From Brachionus rotundiformis (Eukaryota; Rotifera; Eurotatoria; Ploima; Brachionidae), in the NCBI GenBank assembly GCA_016802295.1, contig JAESIW010000115.1, positions 1,036,892 through 1,100,891 of the forward strand: a stretch of DNA of 64,000 bases, in the 5' to 3' direction. Positions 1 to 12,264 of this stretch are shown here, piece after piece. The notes below the pieces were generated by a model. It did no database searches. It was not told where the DNA came from and saw only the letters and a list, made by a program, of their open reading frames with translations. How positions within the stretch are numbered: position 1 is the stretch's first letter; each line of letters starts with the position of its first letter. Both the position numbers and the translations under genes were made by a program.

Positions 1-3000
1 ATTCTGTGAAAGGTTTGAATCAAAATGTTTCCTTTATAAGAGCAGTTGATATAAATAATAATAAAATTGAATATTTTATTAAATCTGATGAATTTTATGT
101 TAACAAAAATGATGGACGAATTTACTTGATAGCCAAATTGTCGCCAAGCTTTCAAAGACCAAACTATGAAAAAATAGTCGAAATTAGCTGCTCAAATGGC
201 GCCAGAATTTTAACATTTTCAAGCAGAATTTTAATCATTAATTCTAGTCAACCACCTAAGATTATAAATAATTTGTTCTTTCTTGAATTGGAAGAGGTAT
301 TTTTAGATGGAAAAATTTTTCAATATTTTTTATATTTCCTTAGCAAAATGATGTGCCAACCAATTTAAGATACAAAAATGGATCTTTATATGAATTGCAT
401 GCTCGTAATCTGTATCCATTAGACGGATTTGTATCCCTATCTTGTGACCAATCCTCTCAATTAAGTTCTTGTGGCGTGTTTCAATTAATTAAAAATGAGG
501 TAAAATCTAATCAAAATGAATGGTTTGGACACATTGTCTTGAATGAAAAACTTGACTTCTCTGTAAAGTCGTTTTATTTTTTAACAATCATTGCATCAGT
601 AAGATAAATTCAAACAATATTTGACATTTATTTATCTACACTTAAGAATGGTGGTAATGAATTTACCAGGAGAGTTATTCAAATAAGGTTATTGCCGAGT
701 TTAATGAAAGCAGCCCAGCTATCTGAAGAGTCTCTTTTTTTTACTATCCCGGAAAACCAACCTGCGGTAAAAAAAAATTTGAATATTTTTATATTTTTTT
801 AAATTATAAAATATAAAAGAATACATTAATTGGTCAGTTGAAATTTAACAATGCATATGATAAATCAATACAGCAACTTTTCATTGCATCAATTGTGGCT
901 TTTTCTAATGAACTATTAGCTGAAGGTATTTCGGATAAAGGTAAATTTTAATCCTAAATATTAATTTATTTAGTAAGACAATTATCATATTTTTTCTTAA
1001 ATTTATTAACATGAATCAAAATAGTTTACTTTTGAAATGGATTTTTTTGAGTAGATTAAGTTTATAAAAGATATTGACATAACTAATTGCCAACAACTTT
1101 TTAGAGCTATTAAATGTGAATAATCATGAATAAAATATAATTTAAAAAATAAAATCAAGAAATAATTTTAACAAGATAGAACTACCTTTATAAAATAGAT
1201 TACAATTCTATAAACTTTAAATAAAATGAGAGAGTAAATGAGTATAGAATAAATTAGTTTGGTAAAGTAACAATACAATTTTTGAAACAATTTATCACCA
1301 AAAACAAAACCAGGAATCTTTGGTTTTGTGGAGCATTGGATCATTTCTTTTGCTTTTCGTTCAAGTCGATTATTTGCGTTCATCCTTTCTTCTCCCCTTG
1401 TTATTCCCATTTCTGTGAGCTCTTTCGTAATTGTTAACCTCCATGTTCCTGGTGGTCTTATCTTTCTTTTCAAACCTGCGGTGTCCATTGATGAGCTCTG
1501 TTTGACATTGATATTATTTTCATTCTTGTATCCCGAGGATGCTTCTCAGGTTACCAGTGTGGAAGGTGTTCAAGCTTTTTCTATCCAACTCAGACACTAC
1601 CCAAAATTCACTTCCGTACATCAACTTTTACTGTCTTGTCTATGGCAAATGCTTCTTTTGCTTTTGCAAGTTTATTCTTAATGTCATTATGCGTTCCCAT
1701 TGATTCTTTTAACGCTTCCTGAGTATCTGAATTAACTCACAGGCTTAATGTTTTTACCATCTAAACTGATCAGGACATCCAATTTGGTGTTTATGGATTG
1801 ATGATGATTCCGATTGGTCTGGGTTTGTTCACCAAATCCTGCGTTTTCATATAAATTTCGATTGTTGTTAACTCCCATTGCATGCTTTTCAGGATTGAGG
1901 TAGTTTTCATCATGACATAATTGATCTCAATTAGGAACAGTGTCGGATAGAGAACAAATCTATGTCTGACTCCTCTACACACTTTGAAGCCTTCAGATTG
2001 TCTTTTTCCAGAATTAAACTTCACTCGAACTTCTCATAGAAGAGTCTTCTCAAGTCAACAATCTTCTATGATAAAACAAATTGAATTAAAATTAGGTATT
2101 GTGAAATTTGGAACAAAAAACAAAAAAAAAAAATAAATAAAAATCCCAAACCTCAAGTTCAGAAGGAACAAAACATGTTCCGTGAATTGTAGCACTTGGT
2201 ACAAAGCAATAAGTCTGCAAAATTCAGAACTTTGTGAAAAAGCTGAAGTTCTGACAGAGCAAAAATTCTCTGTTAGTTGAGACACTGGTACATCCTCTTT
2301 TAAATTATAAGTTCTGAATTTTGCAGACTTATTGCTTTGTACCAAGTGCTACAATTCACGGAACATGCTTTGTTCCTTCTGAACTTGAGGTTTGGCATTT
2401 TTGATATTTTTTTTGTTTTTTGTTCCAAATTTCGTAATCCCTTAAAATTACTTCAGTAAAACTTTACCAAAACCCCACAATTCCCTCTAGAATCTAGAAT
2501 AAAATTAATTTTTAAATATTTAATCAAATATCTATTTTAAGTAATTTTAAAAAAAGATGTAGATTTACAATTTAACAACAGATATTTCTACATCGACCAA
2601 AATAATAAATTGTTGACTAGAGAAAAAATAGATCGCGATTCAAAGACATTCGATAAAATTAATGGTATTGTAAGACTTTGGTTAGCAATTAAACAAAGAA
2701 AAACCGGAACAGTGTTAAATTATTCGAAAGTGAGCCTAATTGTATTTAGATAAAATTTAAGTATATCTTTTTTTGTGTTAGATAATTGTCCAAATTTTAG
2801 ATCTCAATGACAATAAACCTGAATTTGGAATTATTTATCAAAATTTTTCCATCAATACTACTCAAAATCAACAGATATATTCAACAATTAAGGAAAATGA
2901 AGATGGACCGATCATAATCAATTCGCCTATTAACCAAAATTATCTCATTTTTGACATGGATCTTGCCAAAAATTCTACTTTTGAACTCGAAGTGAACAGC

Positions 3001-6000
3001 TATGAGCCTAATAATTCCTTGACTGGTTGTCGAATAAATAAATTAAATGAGTATTTAGAAGCTAATAAAACAATACAATCAAAATCAAGTCTTAATTTGA
3101 TTAATCAAGTTCCATTCGACTTTGATACTTTAAACATTCGACCAAGTTTTGACCCTTATGGAGTTGCTTTTAAAGACTTGAATATTTCAGTAATAAAAGA
3201 TAAAATTTAAATATTTTTTTTTTAATTTATTCTAATAAGTTAATAGCTAATGAAGTAAAATCTGAAGAAAAATTTTCCAGTCAGCCTTTATTTATAGTCC
3301 TGAGGATCCAAGATACCAATGATAATCGACCAATTTTCAGCCAAGATGTCTACTACGTTTCTGTTTCAAATTTTGCGATAGATAAAACAGCTCAAATGAT
3401 TTTACAATTTGATGTAACTGACCAAGATATTGGTGTTTATGGGATACAGGGTCTGGAATGCAGCCTACTTGGTCAAGGATCAGAAAGGTCTAATTTTTTT
3501 TAATAAAAAAGCCCCTGACGAGAATCGAACTCGCGACCCCTAGTTTACGAGACTAGTGCTCTAACCACTGAGCTACAAGGGCTTATGTCAAAATTTTGCT
3601 GATTGTTTATCTCGAATAAAATTTAATAATAATTTTATTAATTAAAAGGTTCCAAGTTGATACAATTAAGAAAAAAATTTTTATTAAGTACTGTGGACCA
3701 TATTGCTACTATGAAAAATTTGAGCCTTCATATCATTTGATCATAATGTGCAAAGATAATAAAGGTGATTTAAAGAGAAAAAAAAATTTTATTTCAATTG
3801 ATTTCTTTCAGGAAATGGAAATGTGGCTTTTGCTAATTTGGTAATCAATCTTCAAAATGCTCTTAAACCGCGACTAAGATTTTCGGTTTATACATATTAC
3901 ATTCTGGCATCGGGACCAAATGGAACTGAAATACCAGAACTTATCATCAAGCCAAAAAACTTAAAATCAAACATAAAGCTAAATTATGTTGTTCAGCCTC
4001 AATTGAAAAATTTATTTAAAGTTGACGAAAATGGTATATTCAGAATTTTGGCAAGTAGGCTAGATCGTTTTAAAAGCATAAATCAAAATGGAACTTTTTT
4101 GGTGCCAATTATGGTAAGTGATCAAGATAACAATTCCCAACTAATTCATGTGATTGTGCAATTGAGCAATTATTTGACCAAAAATGAGTGTCCAAAAATA
4201 TCAGAGCTGGCTATCTGTAGATTTTCTATTAACAGAGAATCATTTGATCCAAGTTGGCCAAAATTTAAAATTAAAAAATTCATCCTAAGACTAATTAACT
4301 TTATTTAGAGCTTATTCGATTTTGTTTCTATGGAACATCGCCTATATCTTCGAATAAAAATCATTATTCTGATCCATTTTATAACCAAATAAAGTATTCG
4401 TTAACACCTGATTCACCTCAATATTTGCAAACCGACTCTCGAGATGGCTGTGTAAAAATATTACCATCTTTTAGTTTAGATAACTACGAAAAGGATTATA
4501 TTTCTTATTCAATCGGAGTTTTTAATCCACAATTTCCGGAATGTGTTGCTATTAGCAAGCGAGATTGCTTGATAACAATAGAAAAGTCTCCAGATGATAG
4601 GATAAGATGTGGTAAAAAATATCAAATAGTTGGTAAGCCATAGTTTTTTAATTTATTCTATCAAAATAATAACATTAATTAACTCAAATTTTAATAATAA
4701 TATAAACAGGTATCGAAAAGATAATTCAAACCAAGATAAGCTGAAAAGGAGGTTTAAGAAGCCAGGGTCAATTTTAGTATATCCATTACAGATTTGCTTA
4801 TAAGATTTGCTTACAGTTTTAAAACTAAGTTGTGATTTGACTTTAAAATTTTTTTTTTTAAAGTCAAGTAAATTACTTATAATATGGAAATAAATGATAC
4901 ATTTTTTCGAAATTGTCTTTACTTAAAAATTTGAAAAATTAATAAAAAATAGTCGATTTTATACTAGAGAAAATTTTATTTTGAATCGTTTAAAATGACA
5001 TATGACTTGAAAACAAATCTTATCTATTAATTTTAAGGTCCACTTAACCAGCATACTTTGAAAATTTTTCACTGAATTTAAAAATTTTTATTTTACTTAC
5101 TCTTTGGCCTGAGAAACCTTCCAACATTTTTAAAATAAACAAAAATCTATTCAGCATACTAAATTAAAATTAATATTTATTCAAAATTTAATATAATAAA
5201 ATATGAGATTTAAGTCAATCTAATAAAATATCAAGGGAAAAATAAATGTTATTAAGGCAATCGCTGGTTGACCACCACGCTTGGATTTTTTCATCAAATC
5301 ATTAGTCTTTAGGAAGAAAAAATTTTTTTTTGGCTATTAATTGATCAAAATTTTTCAATTTACTATTAAAAAATATAAATTTGTAAAATCAAATTTTTTT
5401 TGGGACTGTGAAGTTCTTTTCAATTCGATCGTTTCAATTCAGAAAAATTTGAATAACTTTTTTACTATAAGGAATAATTTAGTTCTGTAAAATGCAACTT
5501 TGCTTAATCTGAAAAAATATGTCTGCAAAAACTCTGCAAAATAAGTGCACAATTGATTTGAATACTTTTTAATGGCGTGCAAAATACATAATGTTTCAGA
5601 GTATTTTGCAGACTTATATTACTGATTTAAGCAAATTTGCTTATAATTGAGAATTTTATAGAACTAAATTAATTCTTTTAATTAAAGAGTTATTCAAGTT
5701 TTTCTAAATTGAAATGATCGAATTGAAACCAACTTCACAACCCCATTTTTTTTACTTAAAGAATAATTTTCGCTGAAAATACTAAAATTTATCAATGGAC
5801 TTAATCGGTGTAGAGATAATATTTTTTGCCAATTTAACTTTTCATTTGAGATAAATTAATAGATATTGGTGGGATAAAAAATAGTCGATTTTTTAATATT
5901 ATAAATCAATTAGAATCGATTAGCAACACTAATTTAAATAATTGTTTTTTTTAATTATTAGTTCGCTACTAAGCAAAATTAGAAAAAACAGGATGGGTGC

Positions 6001-9000
6001 TCATTACAAAGAAGTCAATATTAAATACGGTTTCCAGGATTAAGTTCCTTGGACCGGACTGGCACAGTCTGGGGGTTTGGTCACTGGTCAGCTAAGATTT
6101 TAGATATAATATTAAGGTTATAACTATGTTAATAATAAAAATATTTTAGAAGTAAACATCATTATGGCGAAGAGTTTTAATAGTTTATTGAAAAATATAT
6201 TTTAATATATTTTTAGAAAGTTTAGACAGGTAAAATAATCAATTAATAGGCAAAAAAAAATATTTTGAAAAATAAAAGAAATTTTCATAAGAATCAAGCC
6301 ATCAAGTAATTTTTGCATTCTATTTAGATTTATTAAATAAAGAAAATATAAAGTAATATAAATTAGCTTATCGCTCCTATTTTTTGGCTCTAAATATTTT
6401 ATTGAGCAACGATGAATTTGTTTAAAAGCTTAAAATAGGACGAACCAAGTTGATCGAAAATTCAATTTATTCAGAGTTATTTAAAATAATATATAGATAA
6501 AACGCTAAAAAATTAATTTAACTCTTCTGAGTTGAAAAATAAAATTAAAAACTAAATTTTCCAATTTTATCATTTTATGCATTTAACACATAAATTTTGT
6601 TCTGAGAAGATTTTTTTGTGTGGATCAGATTTTTAATTGTGGAGATAAAAGATGAAGAATGGGCTTCAGTTTGTTTATTAGCCTTTAAAGTGTCATTTTT
6701 TCCTAAATAATATTATAATATATCTAAAATCTATTTTTAATATTTATTTATCAATCTAAGATAATAGCACATCGTATAGACTAGATGCCTTTTATTCCAA
6801 CTCAAATACCAAATTACACTATTCAATTGTACGAGAGGAACGAACAAAATTCGATGGTGCCAATGAAATTGTAACTAACTCTGGAAGCTTTTTTTATGAT
6901 ATAATTTCCAACAATGGATACATTCATCTGAAAAGACTTGAAAAATTATCCTCATATAGAAGCATTTTATTGTTTGTGAAAGTGAAAGATATGTCATTTT
7001 ATTCAAGCGAGGCAGAGTGTCTAGTGGACTTTAGGTATTGTAATCTTGAAACCAAATCACCAAAATTTATCGGCTTTGGACTGCGCCATGAAAGCATTTG
7101 TGAAGATATGCCTCAAAATAGCCGAATACTTAGCTTAAAATCATTCGATCCAAACCAGAACAGGGATAAAATTTGCTTTTCATTGGAGCAAAATTCATAT
7201 TTTTCTCTAACTTCCCAGTCTAGCCAAAATGGTGATGTGATTTTGAAACAAAAAATAGACCTTAAAAACCTAAAGCAAACAAATGGCAATTCATTACTCA
7301 ACTTTACGGCCTATTTATCTTATTGCCATTCTTCAGTAGTGCTAAATAAACAGATAATAAATGTTAATGTTTTAAATGTCAATAAGCATGCGCCAAAATT
7401 GGTATCAAATAGCCAAACTGTCTTTATACAATTGTCAAAGACTGGGAACAAATCAATTCCAAGCTTTGATGTAATTGATCATGATTTGTCACCTTATGAC
7501 TACTTCGAGTGCAAAATTGAAAATAATAATAATTTTGCTCTACTAAATAATAATGAGTATAGAAAGGTATTTTTGACATATAAATATTTACTTTCAAATG
7601 AGTATCCAGCTCAATCATCTACCGATCTTGTTGTTCGTTGCTGCGATAATAGTCTCTACTGGACAGAGAATACTTGTAATTCTGTACCAAAATGCTCTCT
7701 AACATTGGTAGTTTATATTCCAAATAAATAACTTAAAATTATATGAAATTTTAATTATCTTACCAAGCTAAGGGTCTCATTCATTGAAGAATCAATTTCT
7801 TGCATAAATGATGGTCAGGCCATCTATCTGGATCAAAATTCGAAGATTTCTAGTCAAATAGCTTCAATTGGTTGCGTAAGTAATTTGACACAATCGGGTA
7901 TTACTTACCAACTTTTGACCAAAACTAGTATTTTTTTATAAAAATTTAATATTTAAAAATTAAAACAAAAAAATAATTTATTTAGAATATTTTAATTTGA
8001 ATCCATTAAATGGCTCGATTTATCTTATGTCTAATTCGTTTGATGCAAATTTTTACAGACTACAAATTTTATGCTCAAATGATATTTACTCAACACAATG
8101 TAATGCTGATCTTTACGTCAAATCTACAAATAAAAATAGACCTGAATGGATATATCCAAATCCTCAAAACTCTCATAAGTGTGTCAATATTTACGAAGTA
8201 TTAATAAACTAGTCAAAAATTTAATTAATTTTAGTTTTTTTTAAACTTTAATTTATTAGGACAAACTTGTCGACAGTCTACTTATTAGATTAAAGAGTGT
8301 GGTTGCAAATTCCTTATTGCCAATTAGCTATGCTTTTGTAACCAATGGAGAATTTACCAACAAGTTGCACGAATTTGAGCTGATAAATGATAGCTTATTT
8401 TTAGTCAGGCCATTAAACAGGACTAAGTCGATTTATAGAGAGGTTTATTTTATTTATTTATATAATAATTACAAATCTTAAATTAGTTGTTGAAGTTGGG
8501 CATTTATAAAGTATTAAAATTAAAACAAATCAACAAACTATTGATTTTTATTAAAATATTAAAAAAGATACCCTTTTTATCTAGTTTAATAGAAAATTAT
8601 TTTATAAACGATAGCTTGAAAAATATAATTTAAAGTATTAAGATATTATTCAAATTATTAATTAACTTTGCTTTATTTTTGTATTTCTAATTATTTTTTG
8701 AAATCGGATCTTTAAATTTTTACCATTTTTTTAAGCTTACTCTTTCTGCATCAATTACCAGACCAATCGATCATACAATTATATCTACATATCAATATTT
8801 GTGTATAAACATTCTTCCATCGATTACCTACCAGCCCTGTTTTAGAAATTTGCCAGTAATTTGTCCAGAATTTAGCATTTAAGCTACATTCTTTTATTGC
8901 TTTAAATTTTAGAATAATAATAAATGGCCATTTGAGATAGATTTATCGGTCCATAATACTGATCTTTGCTTTCCAGATCAGAAAGCAGCAATTTTTAATC

Positions 9001-10896
9001 AAGACGCTCTCACTCCGCAAGTCTTTTATTACATTGTAACAAGTAAGCTTATTTTAAAGATAATTAAAGATCACTAGATATAAATCAATATAATATATTT
9101 TAAAAAAGAGTCAAATGTATCAAATGCTTTTATTTTGGATCCAAATTCTGGCCTATTGTGTCTTAACAAATCATTCAGCGTGCAAAATGTCAAAGACCTA
9201 ATTTTAAAATCACCCAACAGTTATTTTGATGAATTTTCAAATGTGAGTTATAACATGGAAATTTATGTGACCAAAAGACAGCTCAATTCAGCAAGTGAGC
9301 TAAATGCCATTTCTTATGATTCCAAAAATTGTTCGTTTACTTACTTCAAAATAATCGTTGGCAAATTAAAAAACACCCAAGTCAAATTTGGACCTGAATT
9401 GTGTCAGGTGGTTTTATCTTTGGACAAAATAAGCACAATAGATAAAGATTGTCTATTCAAATTTCAATTTGAAAATCCTAAACTATCCAACAGCCTTTAT
9501 TCTTATAGAATAGAACCAGCTGGTAACCCAATTGTGTCTTCAATATTTTTTGCCAATTCATCAAATGATTGCCTGGCGCTGAATCTGGAATCTGGCGTGA
9601 ATAAAGTATCCTATTTGAATAAGCATGAGTTCAATGTTACTGCGGAAGATGGTTTTGGCAATTCTGACTCTATTGAGTGTCGAATTTATGCAGTTCGTGG
9701 TTGTAATGAAAAATGTCTTGTACTAAGTACAAATGAAAGGGAAATTGTTCAAAATATTATCCAAAAATATGATTTGTAAATTTGAAAAAAGATAAGAAAA
9801 TTAACTAAGGTTATTTTTATGAATTTTAGGTTTTTAAATGATACGTTGACGATTGAACTTCAGAAAAATTTGGAAATAATCAGAATAGGGTTGATTGATG
9901 TGGCGAATTTAAATGACAAAGATAAGGACATAAAATTTCGTTCTGTTAAGTATTGAAATTAAACAATTTAAATTAAAGATTTTTGATTTAAATCTAATTC
10001 ATTTTTAAGTTCAATAATTGAATTTTCTGTATATGATAGCTCGAAAGATAAGTTTTTACCAAACAGTGAGTTTATATCAATTATAAATTCTAACTCTAAA
10101 AGCAGCAATGCCAAAGAATTGGCTATCAAAGAAGCAATTGTATTCTTTTACAGTTTATTATTTATAAATTATTAAACTAATGTTACTTTAGTCATCGTGT
10201 CCAATAATTCTCCAAGACCCATTGGTAGGACGCAAAACTGCAATCGGATTGATATCATTTTTTTTCGGAATTTTGCTCTTAATAATTCCAGCTCTTTTAC
10301 TTTGCTACTTGTGCACATACTTCAAAAAATTGAAATACAGAGACAGTATTAATTAGATTCAATTGATAAAAAAAATTCTTTTTTTAATTAATTTTTTAGA
10401 TCGAGTTATCTTAAAAGAGCAAATTATTCCTATAGAGATTGAACCAGAATACTGTACTTCGGCAGCTTCAAATGATTTGTATTTGAAGCCGACTAGCTGG
10501 AATATTGATCAAATTTTCGATGATTCAAATCAACCGTAAATTTTTTTTGCCTTAGAATAAATTAATCTAAAAGTGTTTTTCAAAATATTTAGTAAAATCA
10601 TACCATTTTCAGCAGATGGTTGTAGCCAAATACTTTCACCAGAATATGGAACAAAATCTTTTAAACCTATTGAGAAAGGATATGCTCAGAATTCGGACAA
10701 AAGTATAAAAATTAGAGAAAACATTCGTCAAGTTAATGAAAATTCGCAATTAGAAGATAATTATGAAGATAATTCTGAAATTAAGTATTTTGAAGAAATA
10801 AATGACATTGGTACTGTTTATTTAGAACAAGATACTTATGATTACTATGACCAAAATGATTCAGCTACTCTTCAGTCTAAAGAAAAATTAATATAA
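1..10896 (+). CDS. Cadherin/protocadherin-like transmembrane protein, 3' part of gene
   Basis: Calcium-dependent cell-adhesion family; the 5' end lies outside the window. Exons, all phase-consistent: 1-296, 344-598, 647-766, 820-940, 2557-2729, 2782-3189, 3240-3487, 3649-3764, 3812-4252, 4309-4632, 6761-7707, 7768-7927, 7986-8197, 8260-8442, 8736-8855, 8913-9042, 9109-9775, 9830-9949, 10010-10139, 10192-10345, 10400-10535, 10593-10896 (about 1920 codons). Cadherin linker motifs are clear in exon 6 (DLNDNKPEF) and exon 7 (DTNDNRPIF). Repeat-start motif FTIPENQPA ends exon 3. Later repeats are degenerate (NVNKHAPKL in exon 11, STNKNRPEW in exon 13). A single membrane segment in exon 20 (AIGLISFFFGILLLIIPALL) is followed by a tail of about 155 residues, acidic and Tyr-rich near its end; I see no obvious beta-catenin-binding sequence. 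Most introns are 45-65 bases; introns 941-2556 and 4633-6760 are swollen by repeats. Family assignment is solid; the subfamily is not assigned. Confidence 0.9.
1335..2025 (-). mobile_element. Decayed non-LTR retrotransposon reverse transcriptase, 3' part (RTE-like family A)
   Basis: On the minus strand several frames give pieces of a reverse transcriptase in the right order. First comes the thumb-side motif near 2025-1890 (FKVCRGVRHRFVLYPTLFLI, like SGVRQGCVLSPTLFL). Next is a stretch resembling the region after the active site (KTQDLVNKPRPIGIIIN), then DIKNKLAKAKEAFA near 1660. The C-terminal motif is near 1475-1370 (GTWRLTITKELTEMG). Frames change repeatedly, so the copy is dead. It lies antisense in cadherin intron 4. 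The same family recurs at 52675-53245. The clade is an inference from motif style. Confidence 0.8.
2095..2440. mobile_element. Foldback (MITE-like) element with ~135-base inverted arms
   Basis: The left arm (about 2095-2232) and right arm (about 2309-2440) are reverse complements with few mismatches, separated by a loop of about 75 bases. The best-matched core runs from 2149 to 2232 on the left and 2309 to 2394 on the right. The outer parts are A- or T-rich and also pair. No coding capacity is credible. It sits in cadherin intron 4 next to the retrotransposon remnant. I could not define a target-site duplication. Confidence 0.85.
3511..3582 (-). tRNA. tRNA-Thr (anticodon CGT)
   Basis: The minus strand gives a complete 72-base cloverleaf. 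Acceptor arms GCCCTTG and CAGGGGC pair over 7 positions with one G-U; the D-arm has TAGCTCAGTGGTTAGAGC. The anticodon stem CTAGT/ACTAG encloses loop CTCGTAA with anticodon CGT at 3547-3549, and the T-arm contains GTTCGATTC. A run of T on the minus strand (3505-3510) is a Pol III terminator. It lies antisense inside cadherin intron 3488-3648 and is probably functional. Confidence 0.96.
4633..6760 (+). other. Large cadherin intron without visible gene
   Basis: This 2.1-kb intron separates phase-1 exons ending at 4632 and starting at 6761. It is AT-rich throughout. It contains the foldback element at 5401-5744 and a somewhat GC-richer patch at about 5995-6105 that I could not assign. I see no exon between the two junctions that would keep frame. 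Confidence 0.7.
5401..5744. mobile_element. Second foldback (MITE-like) element, diverged arms
   Basis: The left arm (about 5401-5551) and right arm (about 5585-5744) are imperfect reverse complements. Examples are GAACTAAATT near 5660 against AATTTAGTTC near 5477, and matching ends GGGACTGTGAAGTT and AACTTCACAACCCC. The loop is about 35 bases. It shares the exact 15-mer ATTTTGCAGACTTAT (5603-5617) with the element at 2095-2440 (2318-2332), which suggests distant relationship. It is non-coding. Confidence 0.75.
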
Positions 10897-11420
10897 CTAT
10901 TTTTTATTTGTTTATTTTGAAATTTTTTAAAAAATAAATTTTGAGTTGATTTTTTTTTCTTATTTTTAAACAATTTATGATTCTCCAATTTATTTTCCGA
11001 TTAGTTAGCATATAGCCGTATTCAAGAAGTAATAAATTAGCTAAATTAGTAAAAATAGTGTACCAAGCAATAATTAGAAAGATATAAATCAAAAACTCGA
11101 AATTAAAACTATTTGACCAGTTATCCTTTTCAATCCTTCTGATAAGCATTGATTAAGCATGAATTATATGGTTTTCAGCGAGATTACCACTCTATCAGAA
11201 CCAATTCTAAATTCAAATAATGTTTATTAACCAACTTTTTTCATCATACAGATTTTATGCTACAAGGCATAATTTTTATATAAATTGAGACTATTTACGC
11301 TAATTTGGCAAATTTATGAACATAATTGTTTCAAATGGTAAAATGTTTTTTTTATCTTTTACAAATAAAAGTATTTTAATTTAAATAATTATAAAATAAT
11401 AGTGATTGTAAAAAGAAGAA
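10897..11420. other. Intergenic, cadherin 3' end to tRNA-Phe
   Basis: AT-rich sequence. A possible polyadenylation signal AATAAA lies at about 10933, shortly after the cadherin stop. No gene is visible. Confidence 0.6.
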
Positions 11421-11493
11421 GCCGAAATAGCTCAGTTGGGAGAGCGTTAGACTGAAGATCTAAAGGTCCTTGGTTCGATCCCGAGTTTCGGCA
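11421..11493 (+). tRNA. tRNA-Phe (anticodon GAA)
   Basis: A complete 73-base cloverleaf. Acceptor GCCGAAA pairs with TTTCGGC followed by discriminator A. The D-arm reads TAGCTCAGTTGGGAGAGC. Anticodon stem TTAGA/TCTAA holds loop CTGAAGA with GAA at 11454-11456. The T-arm carries GGTTCGATCC. A run of eight T follows directly (11494 on), a Pol III terminator. Confidence 0.97.
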
Positions 11494-11754
11494 TTTTTTT
11501 TCCATAATTCTAATATTTGATAAAAGAAATTTTTATAAGAGAAAGCTAGTAATTAATGCTGCGACAATCTAACAATGTCTGAGCGCATCATTGGTTTTTG
11601 GCAGTATTTTCATTGAATTTATCTAAAGCCACCTTTTAAGTATTAGAATGTCATAATTACTCTGGCAAAATATTCCGTGATTAGACCACTCTTTTTTAAA
11701 TGAAAGCTTTTTCTCAAAGTCAAAAATAATTAAATATAATATTACTGTATTTTA

Positions 11755-12165
11755 TCATGCATTCACATCCATTGAATCAAGATGTGGTCTTAAAAACCTT
11801 CTTATCCAATTTCGCCAATAAAACTTTAGGATTGATTTTATTTCATAAGTTTATTAATATTAAAAACTCTTTTGCTCTTAATTAAAAATTACATTTAATT
11901 TTAATTGTTTAATTAATAAAACTTTAATCATCTAATTTTTAAAAAAATATTAAATAGTCATTTTCTTTTTAATTTAAAAATATATGCAGTCTGGTCATTT
12001 ATGAATAGAATTAATACTGAAGCACTAAGAATCTACAAACCAGCTTACTAGCCATGAACCTAGCCCATAGCCTTTGCATGCCGTTTGTGTGACACTGTAT
12101 CAAAGACTTGTCTGAAGTATTTCATTCAAACTATTACCACTTGCTGTCTAACCCGTTATCATTAA
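11755..12165 (-). mobile_element. Very decayed non-LTR reverse-transcriptase fragment
   Basis: Read on the minus strand, 12140-12080 gives FRQVFDTVSHKR, matching the FSKAFDTVSHKR palm motif. After a frame change, 12070-12010 gives YGLGSWLVSWFVDS, like YGI.GxLLxWIxDFL. Near 11805-11770 the peptide FLRPHLDSMD resembles LVRPHLEYA. The order is correct but frames are broken and stops intervene. The sequence on either side (11494-11754 and 12166-12264) shows nothing else I can identify. Confidence 0.6.
11891..11928. repeat. 38-base dispersed repeat, copy 1
   Basis: This matches 58681-58718 at 37 of 38 positions by eye. Flanks do not match. It is AT-rich, so its significance is limited, but the match is longer than expected by chance for two places in one window. 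Confidence 0.5.
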
Positions 12166-12264
12166 GTGTTTTTGGAAGATTATTTGGTTAAATTTCTAAT
12201 TAAGGGAATCAAATATTAAATTAAACAAATATTTATTTATATTTTTTATTAATATGAAATTTTT

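Noticed and set aside
2055..2345. 96-codon minus-strand open frame
   Set aside because: It lies within the foldback element and exists only because the inverted arms lack stops in that frame; no coding features.
4690..4780. Extra cadherin exon after 4712
   Set aside because: An AG acceptor exists but the following frame does not fit phase 1 and lacks a donor; the exon at 6761 fits exactly.
10904..11149. 81-codon minus-strand open frame after the cadherin
   Set aside because: Low-complexity hydrophobic/Lys-Asn composition typical of AT-rich non-coding DNA; no family resemblance.
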